From assembly GCA_031265015.1 (NCBI GenBank), contig JAISDG010000014.1, positions 1 to 16,486 on the forward strand: a stretch of DNA of 16,486 nt. The letters run 5' to 3'. Source of the stretch: Spirochaetaceae bacterium (GTDB lineage Bacteria > Spirochaetota > Spirochaetia > Treponematales > Breznakiellaceae). The notes under the pieces are model-generated. The model searched no databases. It was not told the DNA's origin and saw only the letters and a list, made by a program, of their open reading frames with translations. Positions 7,617 through 14,302 of this stretch are shown piece after piece. The position numbers and the translations under genes were made by a program. The first letter of the stretch is position 1; every line of letters starts with the position of its first letter.

Positions 7617-8162
7617 ATGAAAAAACTATGCGCCTTCCTGTACGCGGTTTTGCTTTTTTCCTGCGGGGATCGCATAACGGAAGCGCAGAATCATCCGAAG
7701 GATATTGCCGGCGCTTTCCGTTCCGCGGGAATCCCCGTCCTGGAAAAACCCGTGGACCCGAAGGCGTTTTCACTGGCCCTTTTAAACGGCGGCAGGGCGG
7801 AGCTTTCGGCCTACAAAGGCAAGGTAGTGCTTCTTAACTTTTGGGCCACCTGGTGCCCGCCCTGCCGGGCGGAAATGCCTTCCATGGAAACCGTATACAA
7901 ACGCTTTAAGGATCAGGGCCTGGAGATTCTCGCGGTGGACTGCGCCGAGGAAAAAGCCGCGGTTGAACGGTTCATGGAAAAAAACAAGTACAGCTATCCG
8001 GTACTGCTTGATACCGACGGAACCGTCAGCAGCCTCTACGGCATCGAAGCGATTCCCACAACCTTTATCCTGAACCGGGAAGGAAAAATCATCACCCGGA
8101 TTGTGGGCAGCCTGCGCTGGAATGATCCTAAAATCATCGCTGCCATTGAAGCGGCCTTATAG
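7617..8162 (+). CDS. TlpA-like lipoprotein thioredoxin
   Basis: A 181-residue extracytoplasmic thiol-disulfide oxidoreductase of the TlpA/ResA group. Residues 1-16 are a lipoprotein signal (MKKLCAFLYAVLLFSC) with lipobox LFSC, so C16 should carry the lipid anchor. The thioredoxin domain has VVLLNFWATWCPPCRAEMP with the redox pair C80/C83 and the cis-proline in IPTTF (P147). A spacer of about 50 residues separates anchor and domain. ATG 7617 is preferred over ATG 7605: GGAG lies 6 nt upstream of it and it starts a normal signal peptide. It is coupled to ccdA, which should keep its cysteines reduced. The target protein is unknown. Confidence 0.9.
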   Translation: MKKLCAFLYAVLLFSCGDRITEAQNHPKDIAGAFRSAGIPVLEKPVDPKAFSLALLNGGRAELSAYKGKVVLLNFWATWCPPCRAEMPSMETVYKRFKDQGLEILAVDCAEEKAAVERFMEKNKYSYPVLLDTDGTVSSLYGIEAIPTTFILNREGKIITRIVGSLRWNDPKIIAAIEAAL

Positions 8163-8174
8163 GCGTTATATATT
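8146..8174 (+). promoter_or_regulatory. Candidate promoter of the SDR-like gene
   Basis: TTGAAG (8146-8151, in the 3' end of the thioredoxin gene), 17 bp, TATATT (8169-8174). The predicted start is near 8181, giving a short leader containing the AAGGGGG ribosome site. A nearer TATACT at 8183-8188 lacks a -35. Confidence 0.4.
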
Positions 8175-8200
8175 TATAGGCGTATACTAAAAGGGGGAAT

Positions 8201-8857
8201 ATGACCAGAGGAATCTTTGTCGCCGGAAATGAATCGGCCCTGTTTTCCGCTGTCGGCGTGGAAGCGGTTAAGCGGGTGGAGCGGTTTGCGGCAGCCGTTA
8301 TTTCCCGGGACGGGACAGAGGCGGAAACCGGTAATCCGCGGGAGGATACCCGCCGTATGGCGCTGGACTGGAATTCCGGAAGCCCCATCTCCGCCCGGGC
8401 GCTGGTTCTAGAGGCGGCAGGCAAACTGGAACACATTGACGATGCGGTTTTGGTCTGCGTTCCGCCGGCATACCGCCGTTCCGCGGAAGGGCTTTTTCCC
8501 GCGGACATTGACAGGCTCATTGACGACAATCTGAAGAGCTGGTATTTCCTGGTCCGGGAACTCCTTGGAGTTTTCAGGGCCCGCAAAGCGGGAACTCTGG
8601 CGCTGGCTTTGCTGGAGACCGGCGGCCAAAAAAACGGCTCGCCGGATCTGATAGGCCCCGCGGTCGCTTCCGCCTTTCGGGCCTTTGCCCATAACGTACT
8701 GCTTTCCGCCGCCGGCGCTCCCTATGCCGCCATGGGGTTTTCATGTTCCGAACCCGGCGGGGAAAACGCCTTTGCCGCGTACATCTTTAAAATCCTGGAC
8801 GAGGGAAAAAAGAATTCCGGCAAGTGGCATAAATACGGAAAGCTGTTTGGCCGGTAA
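8201..8857 (+). CDS. Unknown protein with degenerate SDR-like fold
   Basis: A 218-residue soluble protein I do not recognise by name. Its order of elements recalls a short-chain dehydrogenase: an early beta-alpha start (GIFVAGNESALFSAVGVEA), a strand at the place of the NAG motif (HIDDAVLVCVPP), a long helix (DRLIDDNLKSWYFLVRELLGVFRA), a strand (GTLALALLE) and a second long helix (AVASAFRAFAHNVLL). However, the glycine-rich TGxxxGxG motif and the YxxxK catalytic pair are absent, so a catalytic dehydrogenase is unlikely. No signal peptide is seen. AAGGGGG gives a good ribosome site. It sits downstream of the ccdA pair with its own candidate promoter, and a terminator follows at 8914-8952. The fold is inferred from pattern only. 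Confidence 0.75.
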   Translation: MTRGIFVAGNESALFSAVGVEAVKRVERFAAAVISRDGTEAETGNPREDTRRMALDWNSGSPISARALVLEAAGKLEHIDDAVLVCVPPAYRRSAEGLFPADIDRLIDDNLKSWYFLVRELLGVFRARKAGTLALALLETGGQKNGSPDLIGPAVASAFRAFAHNVLLSAAGAPYAAMGFSCSEPGGENAFAAYIFKILDEGKKNSGKWHKYGKLFGR

Positions 8858-8913
8858 AGCATCAAACCGGCGTCTCCTTATGGTTTTAAGCGGGCGGCCG
8901 GCAATGGCTCATC

Positions 8914-8952
8914 AAAAATGTTACCAAAGTACCTGTACCCGGTAGCATTTTT
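8914..8952 (+). terminator. Rho-independent terminator after the SDR-like gene
   Basis: AAAAATGTTACC (8914-8925) pairs with GGTAGCATTTTT (8941-8952), 12 bp with one G-U wobble, around a 15-nt loop. The A-run on the left and T-run on the right would let it act in both directions. The 184-bp gap 8858-9041 holds this and the ptsN promoter. Confidence 0.65.
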
Positions 8953-8954
8953 CG

Positions 8955-8997
8955 TGAGGCATCGACCCCTTTTTCGGCTAAATTATTTTTGAGGCAT
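8955..8997 (+). repeat. Direct repeat TGAGGCAT upstream of ptsN promoter
   Basis: TGAGGCAT occurs at 8955-8962 and again at 8990-8997, 35 bp apart, just upstream of the -35 element at 9007. This could be a paired regulator site, but 8-bp repeats can also arise by chance. Confidence 0.3.
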
Positions 8998-9006
8998 TAC
9001 ATAAGC

Positions 9007-9035
9007 TTGACTTTTCAGGTAGAGGGTTTTACACT
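9007..9035 (+). promoter_or_regulatory. Promoter giving a leaderless ptsN transcript
   Basis: TTGACT (9007-9012), 17 bp, TACACT (9030-9035). Six nt separate the -10 from the ATG at 9042, placing the predicted start on the start codon. No Shine-Dalgarno sequence is present. Confidence 0.55.
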
Positions 9036-9041
9036 AGTGAT

Positions 9042-9488
9042 ATGAACCTGAAGACAGTGCTTACCAAAGAAACTATCACCCTCCATTTAAAAGGTACAAC
9101 CAAGGAAGAAATTATTAATGAGCTGCTGGATATTCTGGTTTCGGCCGGCAAGATCCAGGACAGGGCGGCGGCTTTTGCGGCGGTTATGGACCGGGAGCAG
9201 AAGATGTCTACCGGTATGAAACATGGAATCGCCATACCCCACGGTAAAAGCGCCACCGTCAAGGATCTGGTTGCCTGTATCGGTATTTCCGACACCGCGG
9301 TAGATTTTGATTCCCTGGATCATGAACCCTGCCGTATCTTTATCATGACCCTTTCTCCCCTGGAAAAGACCGGCCCCCACCTGCAATTCCTGGCGGAGGT
9401 AAGCCTGCTCTTTAAAAGCGCCGAGAAACGGGCGGAAATCCTCAAAGCCGGAAGCCCCGAACAAATTTTAAAGATTCTGGCGGAATAA
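9042..9488 (+). CDS. ptsN: PTS EIIA, nitrogen/fructose type (PtsN-like)
   Basis: A 148-residue EIIA domain of the PtsN/FruA family, a phosphoryl acceptor of the phosphotransferase system. H67 in MKHGIAIPHGK is the expected phosphorylated histidine; the second conserved histidine is H113 in KTGPHLQFLAEVS. The N-terminus (MNLKTVLTKETITLHLKGTTKEE) and length match stand-alone EIIA proteins. There is no EIIB, EIIC, HPr or EI gene in the window, so a regulatory role (as PtsN has elsewhere) is more likely than sugar uptake, but this is inference. The start is fixed by homology although there is no ribosome site; a promoter lies directly upstream. A plain fructose-family EIIA working with distant partners is the alternative. 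Confidence 0.9.
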   Translation: MNLKTVLTKETITLHLKGTTKEEIINELLDILVSAGKIQDRAAAFAAVMDREQKMSTGMKHGIAIPHGKSATVKDLVACIGISDTAVDFDSLDHEPCRIFIMTLSPLEKTGPHLQFLAEVSLLFKSAEKRAEILKAGSPEQILKILAE

Positions 9489-9499
9489 TTCCGGCTTTT

Positions 9500-9532
9500 A
9501 AAAAACCGCCGCCCTGTTCCAGGGAGCGGCGG
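9500..9532 (-). terminator. Rho-independent terminator of the HEAT-like gene
   Basis: CCGCCGC (9506-9512) pairs with GCGGCGG (9526-9532), with an inner CCTG/CAGG pairing. On the minus strand the hairpin is followed by six T residues (9505-9500), and it lies 17 nt after the stop of the minus-strand gene. On the plus strand it has no T-run, so it is mainly a minus-strand signal in the convergent gap. Confidence 0.8.
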
Positions 9533-9549
9533 GTGTATGCAGGGTCGAA

Positions 9550-10725
9550 TTACTGAATTTTCTTAAGCGCATCCTGGGCAAGCCGCTGAACCGCGCCGGT
9601 CCAGTCCGCCTGGAGTACCGCCCGGAGGGCGTTCCGGGCCAGCGGCCGGCCGGTGTTTCCCAGGGCGGGAATAATCACCCGGACCATCCGTTCATCTTCT
9701 TTGGTAAGGGTTCCCCTGGCAAGTCTGACATTCATATCGTTAAGAAACGAAGAAAGCCTGCGGACCGAATCGTCGGTGGCCAGGGCGGACAACGCCGCAA
9801 CGGCGGCGATCTGTTCTTCCTCGTCAATCCCTTCCCGGTAAGATCGTTCCAGCAGGGGATATACATTGGTATCCTCGGTCCCGTAGCGGCGGATCATGCT
9901 GATGGCAAATTTCCGGGTACCGGCCAGAATAGAGCGCTGGCTGACCGTGTTGGTGCTGGTCCGCCATACCTCGGTCAGGGACGCGACCGCTCCCTGGGAT
10001 TTTTGCTGGGTAGTCACATCCGACGCTTCCAGGGTCTGCAGAGCGCCATACTTGACGGCGTAATTGTAGGAACTGCTCTTGATAACCGAAAGCAGCGGGT
10101 CCGCCGGGTTGTCCATGATTTTTGGCAGGGCTTCCCTGGCTTTATCTTTAAGCCGGGCGGAATACCAGCCGGTGGTAACGAAAAAAACCGGAAGATAGCC
10201 GGAGGTGTCCTTGTATTCTTCCAGGGCTGTAATCGCTCCGTAGGCTACCTGTTCCCGAACCAGGGGATCTTCGCCGGGCTCCAGGTTGTAATCGGACAGG
10301 AGCTGAACTACATGGGGAAGAAAATCCGCAGCCTGGGCTTTACCCAGCGCGGACAGGGCTTCGGCCCGGACCAGGGGGTTGGAAAACAGTTCCACTATCC
10401 TCCACAGGTTGGGGCCTGCGGCGGTATGCTGGGCTTCACCGAGCTTTGCCGCCAGTATCTGAGCCATGTCTTCGGCAGCCCTGGTTTCCGCAGTTCCCCT
10501 GATATTGGAATATTCCCGTATCAGGACATCCAGGGCATGGGCGTAGAATTCGGCGCCGGCATCCCCCTCCGCGCCGGCGTTCCGTACCACCCCCAGCTTG
10601 CCGGCAAAGGTATTCTGGGAATCAAACTGCTGGGTATAAAAATCCGGCTCCTGGGCTTGTTCCTGGGCGCCCGCGGCCCCCAAAATAACCGAAAAAATAA
10701 CCGCTATTGTTATGATCTTTTTCAT
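9550..10725 (-). CDS. Exported HEAT-like repeat protein
   Basis: A 391-residue protein with a cleavable signal peptide (MKKIITIAVIFSVILGAAGA, probable cut before QEQAQ), so periplasmic or surface-located. The mature part is a series of paired helices of HEAT/armadillo style: NPLVRAEALSALGKAQAADFLPHVVQLL, DPLVREQVAYGAITALEEY, EEQIAAVAALSALATDDSVRRLSSFL, RMVRVIIPALGNTGRPLARNALRAVL. Such repeats usually bind proteins; no enzymatic motif is seen. The ATG at 10725 has no Shine-Dalgarno sequence but a promoter-like pair directly upstream. It is divergent from the gene at 10788, with 62 bp between. Function unknown. Confidence 0.88.
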   Translation of the reverse strand: MKKIITIAVIFSVILGAAGAQEQAQEPDFYTQQFDSQNTFAGKLGVVRNAGAEGDAGAEFYAHALDVLIREYSNIRGTAETRAAEDMAQILAAKLGEAQHTAAGPNLWRIVELFSNPLVRAEALSALGKAQAADFLPHVVQLLSDYNLEPGEDPLVREQVAYGAITALEEYKDTSGYLPVFFVTTGWYSARLKDKAREALPKIMDNPADPLLSVIKSSSYNYAVKYGALQTLEASDVTTQQKSQGAVASLTEVWRTSTNTVSQRSILAGTRKFAISMIRRYGTEDTNVYPLLERSYREGIDEEEQIAAVAALSALATDDSVRRLSSFLNDMNVRLARGTLTKEDERMVRVIIPALGNTGRPLARNALRAVLQADWTGAVQRLAQDALKKIQ

Positions 10726-10731
10726 ACTGTA

Positions 10732-10761
10732 ATATTACGCCAGGATCGGCAAAATTATCAA
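10732..10761 (-). promoter_or_regulatory. Candidate promoter giving a leaderless HEAT-like transcript
   Basis: On the minus strand, TTGATA (10761-10756), 18 bp, TAATAT (10737-10732), then 6 nt to the ATG at 10725. No ribosome site lies between. The arrangement mirrors that of ptsN. Confidence 0.45.
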
Positions 10762-10787
10762 CTATATTTTTGGGCGGTACTTATTTT

Positions 10788-11159
10788 ATGAAGATTTCGA
10801 TCGCCTGGCGGGACCTGGAACTGGAAAACGGCGCTTATAACGAAAGCTATGCCGCAGGCCTTAGAAAACAGCTTGTGGAGGCGGAAAGCCGGGGGGAAAC
10901 TGCCGTGATGGAACTGCAGCTTACGGAAGAAACGGCCCCGGAACGGTTCCGGGCAGGGATGGGGAATTTTTTTGCCGATGAAGAACTCCAGGCCCGGTAT
11001 ATTGAAGCCGCCGCCCACTGCAGACGGCGGCTTAAGAACTGCGGGGCCCTGGAACGCTGGGTTCTTGCCTGCCCCCGGCCCGTGCCGGAGGCCTTTATCC
11101 GCCGTCTTGGGGAACGGCTGGCAGGGACCCTTACTTTGCAAGCACCCGGACCCGGATAA
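10788..11159 (+). CDS. Small unknown protein overlapping serA
   Basis: A 123-residue soluble protein with no family I recognise. It starts with a strand-like MKISIAWRDLELENG and continues mainly as charged helices (SYAAGLRKQLVEAESRG, ALERWVLACPRPVPEAFIRRLGERL). High GC at third positions suggests real coding. ATG 10788 is preferred to an in-frame TTG at 10770; GGGCGG lies about 10 nt upstream, a weak ribosome site. The last 29 bases overlap the 3' end of serA on the other strand, so neither convergent transcript can have a private terminator there. Confidence 0.65.
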   Translation: MKISIAWRDLELENGAYNESYAAGLRKQLVEAESRGETAVMELQLTEETAPERFRAGMGNFFADEELQARYIEAAAHCRRRLKNCGALERWVLACPRPVPEAFIRRLGERLAGTLTLQAPGPG

Positions 11160-12300
11160 CTCCGTTAATGGCGGAGATTTTGCCCAGCTCCGCCTGTGGT
11201 ATGGGCTGTTCGGTATCAATGATATTATAGGCGTATTCGTCCTGGTGGTGGTTCACCAAATCGGTGATGTTGATTGCCCCTCCCGCCAGGACGGTGGTGA
11301 TCTGCCCTACCATATTGGGGATATTCCGGTTTATCACCAGGAGCCGGCAGGGCGACCGGAACTCCAGCCTGCTCCGGGGAAAGTTTACCGAATTTTTTAC
11401 CGTGCCGCTTTCCAGGTAATCCATCAGCTGCCGCACCGCCATAACCGCGCAGTTGTCTTCCGCCTCGGGAGTGGAGGCTCCCAGGTGGGGGATGCAGATC
11501 GCTCCCGGGCAGGCCAGAAGTTCCGCCGTCGGGAAGTCCGTCACGTAGGCGGCAAGCTTTCCGTTTGTAAGGGCGCCGATAATGTCCGCTTCGTTAACCA
11601 GGGCTCCCCGGGCCAGGTTCACAATCCGCGCGCCCTTTTTCATGAACCGGAATTTCTCCGCGTCCAAAAGCCCCCTGGTGGCGTTGTTTAAGGGCAGATG
11701 GAGGGTGACATAGTCCGCCTTTGCTAAAAGCCCTTCCAGGGTATCGGCCCGTTCTACCGAATGGGAAAGATTCCAGGCGGCCTCTACGGAAATGTAGGGA
11801 TCATAGCCCATAACGTTCATTCCCAGGGCCAGGGCGTCGTTGGCTACCATCACGCCGATAGCCCCCAGTCCCACCACTCCCAGGATCTTCCCCCGGAGTT
11901 CGGGGCCTTCAAACCTGCTCTTGCCTTTTTCTACCAGCTCCGGCACTTCGTCGGCCTTGCCGGCAATGGTGGAAGTCCAGGCCCAGCCCCCAAGAATATT
12001 CCGGGACGAAACAAGCAGCGCGGCGACAGCCAGTTCCTTGACCGCGTTGGCGTTGCCGCCGGGGGTATTGAATACCACGATGCCCCGCTCGCTGCACCCG
12101 GGGATGGGGATATTGTTAACCCCCGCTCCGGCCCTGGCGACGGCCAGCACCGAATCGGGGATGGTTACCGAATGAAGGTCGGCGCTGCGAACCAGGATAG
12201 CGTGGGGATTGGGAATCTCGCTGGCCGCCTCGTAGTTGTCCCGGGGAAAAAGTTCCAGTCCCCGGGGGGAAATCTTATTCATCGTTTGTATGCGAAACAT
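11131..12300 (-). CDS. serA: D-3-phosphoglycerate dehydrogenase
   Basis: A 389-residue SerA, which oxidises 3-phosphoglycerate to 3-phosphohydroxypyruvate with NAD+, the first step of serine synthesis. The D-2-hydroxyacid dehydrogenase core shows the nucleotide motif GLGAIG (144-149) with acidic D167 after it, and the catalytic set R231 (NLARGALVNE), E260 and H272 (IPHLGAST). Residues about 318-389 form a C-terminal ACT domain (LLVINRNIPNMVGQITTVL), which in related enzymes can bind a serine effector. Length matches the short SerA class with an ACT domain. The ribosome site GAGAGG lies in the last codons of serC, 3 nt separate the genes, and the two are surely co-translated. The 3' end overlaps the convergent gene by 29 bp. 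Confidence 0.93.
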   Translation of the reverse strand: MFRIQTMNKISPRGLELFPRDNYEAASEIPNPHAILVRSADLHSVTIPDSVLAVARAGAGVNNIPIPGCSERGIVVFNTPGGNANAVKELAVAALLVSSRNILGGWAWTSTIAGKADEVPELVEKGKSRFEGPELRGKILGVVGLGAIGVMVANDALALGMNVMGYDPYISVEAAWNLSHSVERADTLEGLLAKADYVTLHLPLNNATRGLLDAEKFRFMKKGARIVNLARGALVNEADIIGALTNGKLAAYVTDFPTAELLACPGAICIPHLGASTPEAEDNCAVMAVRQLMDYLESGTVKNSVNFPRSRLEFRSPCRLLVINRNIPNMVGQITTVLAGGAINITDLVNHHQDEYAYNIIDTEQPIPQAELGKISAINGVIRVRVLAK

Positions 12301-12303
12301 GGT

Positions 12304-13404
12304 TTACCTCTCAAATTTTTCCATAAAAGCCAGCAAAGCCTTAACTCCCTCCAGGGGCATGGCGTTGTAGATGCTGGCCCTCATGCCGCCCACCAGGCGG
12401 TGGCCGGCCAGATTTACCAGGCCCGCCGACGCCGCTTCCGTCACAAAGCGTTTTTCAACGGCCGCCTTTTTGTCCGGATCGCTTTCCCGGGGAACAAAGG
12501 GAATGTTCATCAGGCTTCGGGAATTTTTTTCCACCGGAGAAAAAAACATGGCGCTTGTTTCCAGGTAATCGTACAGCAGCGCCGCCTTTTTCCGGTTTAT
12601 GGCGGCCATGGCTTCCACCCCGCCCTGATCCTTGAGCCATTCCAGTACCAGGCCGATGATATAGATTCCGTAACAGGGGGGGGTGTTGTACATAGAGGCT
12701 TCTTTGGCATGGATGCTGTAACGGAGCATCGCCGGAACCCAGGACGGAGCGCCGTTGAGCAGATCCTCCCGGATGATCACCACCGTAGTCCCCGCGGGTC
12801 CCAGATTTTTCTGGGCCCCCGCATAGATCAGGGCAAACCGGGATACGTCGATGGGCTCCGAAAGGATCCCGCTGGAAAGGTCCGTTACCAGGGGAACGGC
12901 GCCGGTATCGGGGATGGCCGGCCATTTGGTTCCCACGATGGTATTGTTCCAGGTAATGTGATAGTAGGCCGAATCCGCCGCCGGCGCCGGCGGGACGGGA
13001 ATATACGTATAGGCCTTGTCTTTGGAAGAGGCGGCGATGTCCACTTCGGCGTACCTGGCGGCCTCGTCGGCGGCTTTTTTTGCCCAGATTCCCGTATCCA
13101 CCAGGGTGATCTTTTTTTTCGGCGCGCCCCCTTCAACCCCCGCCAGATTCAGGGGAATCATGGCAAACTGCAGCGACGCTCCGCCCTGCAGGAAAAGTAC
13201 CCTGTAATTCGCGGGAATCTTCATCAGTTCCCGGAGCAGAGTTTCGGTCTTTTCGATGATCGGCTTAAAGTCTTTGGACCGGTGGCTCATCTCCATAACC
13301 GACTGGCCGGACCCGTTGGCGTCGGCCATCTCGGCGGCGGCTTTTTCCAGTACCGGCAGGGGCAGCATCGACGGCCCCGGCGAAAAGTTGTACACCCGTT
13401 TCAT
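12304..13404 (-). CDS. serC: Phosphoserine aminotransferase
   Basis: A 366-residue SerC, the PLP-dependent enzyme that converts 3-phosphohydroxypyruvate and glutamate to phosphoserine and 2-oxoglutarate. The N-terminus has the family hallmark VYNFSPGPSMLP, followed by SVMEMSHRSKDF and FLQGGASLQFAMIPLNL; K199 in YAGAQKNLGPAG is the expected PLP-binding lysine. The C-terminal GHRLVGGMRASIYNAMP also matches. Full length for the family. A perfect AAGGAG lies 6 nt before the ATG. It starts 18 nt after the stop of rex and ends 3 nt before serA. The partner phosphatase serB is not in the window. Confidence 0.95.
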   Translation of the reverse strand: MKRVYNFSPGPSMLPLPVLEKAAAEMADANGSGQSVMEMSHRSKDFKPIIEKTETLLRELMKIPANYRVLFLQGGASLQFAMIPLNLAGVEGGAPKKKITLVDTGIWAKKAADEAARYAEVDIAASSKDKAYTYIPVPPAPAADSAYYHITWNNTIVGTKWPAIPDTGAVPLVTDLSSGILSEPIDVSRFALIYAGAQKNLGPAGTTVVIIREDLLNGAPSWVPAMLRYSIHAKEASMYNTPPCYGIYIIGLVLEWLKDQGGVEAMAAINRKKAALLYDYLETSAMFFSPVEKNSRSLMNIPFVPRESDPDKKAAVEKRFVTEAASAGLVNLAGHRLVGGMRASIYNAMPLEGVKALLAFMEKFER

Positions 13405-13422
13405 GACAATCTCCTTAGTTGA

Positions 13423-14163
13423 TCACAGTTCCGGATTATCCGTATCCGTCTTACCGTCTGTGTTTATTTGGCGGTTTATTCCCGCCGTCCCGCCTTCCGG
13501 GGCGGGGATCTGACTGGTTTCCATTTTTACCGCCAGGGCCCGAAGCTCGCCGGCGACAAATACATTACGGACTATCACGGGGCCGGAACCCGGCGGCAGG
13601 ACCAGAACCCTGGGAGCAAAGTTGACAATACCCCGGATCCCCGCGGCGGCGCATTTTTCCGCCGCCACCTGGGCCTGCTCCGCGGGAACGCAGAGCAGGG
13701 CAATCTCGATCCCCAGGCGGCCTGCCACCTCACCCATTTTATGGGCAGGATACAGGGGCGCCGGGGACTTGAGGATTTCAACCCGGTTTACGTTAATGTC
13801 AAATCCCGCGGCCAGTTCAAATTCATCCGGCAGGGCGTCCAGGTTCAGGTACGCCGAACCCAGCCGGCCCAGACCCACGACGCAGAACTTCCGGCGCCGG
13901 GCAAGGCCCAGGGCTTCCTTAATCCGGGGAATAAGCCGGCCCGGCGCATAGCCCCCCCGTTCGCCTCCGGGGGCCGCATCAGCGCCTTCGGCGGCCGAAT
14001 CGTTCCCCAGGTAGGAAATGTCCTTACGGATCGTGTGGCCCGGCCAGCCGGTCAGGGCCCCCAGTTCCCCGGAGGTAAAGGTCTTTCCCGGATCGGACGC
14101 CGTTTCAAGGATCCGTACAATGTGAAGAAGCCGCTCCCTGGCCGGCTCGGGGATCTGAACCAC
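13423..14163 (-). CDS. rex: Redox-sensing transcriptional repressor Rex
   Basis: A 246-residue Rex, a repressor that leaves DNA when NADH rises relative to NAD+. The winged-helix part (about 9-52) has TSGELGALTGWPGHTIRKDISYLG, close to the family pattern. The Rossmann domain shows VVGLGRLG (GxGxxG at 97-102) and D122 in AGFDIN, then IVNFAPRVL and VIVRNVFVAGELRAL at the end. Two oddities: an Ala/Gly-rich insertion (about 54-67) between wing and domain, and a polar tail of about 32 residues (215-246) beyond the usual end. The start is GTG at 14163, six nt after AGGAG; a nearby ATG is out of frame. It is the first gene of an operon with serC and serA, with its own operator upstream, so autoregulation is expected. 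Confidence 0.93.
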   Translation of the reverse strand: MVQIPEPARERLLHIVRILETASDPGKTFTSGELGALTGWPGHTIRKDISYLGNDSAAEGADAAPGGERGGYAPGRLIPRIKEALGLARRRKFCVVGLGRLGSAYLNLDALPDEFELAAGFDINVNRVEILKSPAPLYPAHKMGEVAGRLGIEIALLCVPAEQAQVAAEKCAAAGIRGIVNFAPRVLVLPPGSGPVIVRNVFVAGELRALAVKMETSQIPAPEGGTAGINRQINTDGKTDTDNPEL

Positions 14164-14172
14164 GCATTACTC

Positions 14173-14190
14173 CTGTGAAATATTTCACAA
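14173..14190 (-). promoter_or_regulatory. Rex operator
   Basis: TGTGAAATATTTCACA (14174-14189) is a perfect 16-bp palindrome. Extended to 18 bp it differs from the known Rex consensus TTGTGAAATATTTCACAA at one end base only. It covers the predicted start of the rex transcript and overlaps the rex Shine-Dalgarno sequence (AGGAG, 14174-14170). Site and regulator gene adjoin each other, which strongly supports autorepression. Confidence 0.9.
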
Positions 14191-14192
14191 TT

Positions 14193-14221
14193 ATCCTAGC
14201 CGGAAACGGGGAACATGTCAA
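14193..14221 (-). promoter_or_regulatory. Promoter of rex-serC-serA
   Basis: A perfect TTGACA (14221-14216) is followed after 17 bp by TAGGAT (14198-14193); an alternative GATAAT lies at 14195-14190 with a 20-bp spacer. The predicted start near 14186 falls inside the Rex operator. The leader would be only about 22 nt. Confidence 0.65.
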
Positions 14222-14302
14222 GGGAATTTCACAGAAATATCATTAAAAAACTTTTGTGTAGGAAAAGTACTACGGTAAAAGTAAGGCTCCGGGGGGATAA
14301 AC

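Noticed and set aside
8850..8871. Hairpin GCCGGT/ACCGGC at the end of the SDR-like gene
   Set aside because: It includes the stop codon and lacks a T-run; the better terminator is at 8914-8952.
10003..10791. A 262-codon plus-strand open frame
   Set aside because: It is antisense to the HEAT-like gene, which has a signal peptide, repeats and a terminator.
11761..13422. A 553-codon plus-strand open frame opposite serA and serC
   Set aside because: It is fully antisense to two well-supported enzymes with catalytic motifs, and has no ribosome site or family resemblance. Long antisense frames are expected with GC-rich third positions.
13468..14178. A 236-codon plus-strand open frame
   Set aside because: It is antisense to rex and runs through the Rex operator; no domain is recognisable.
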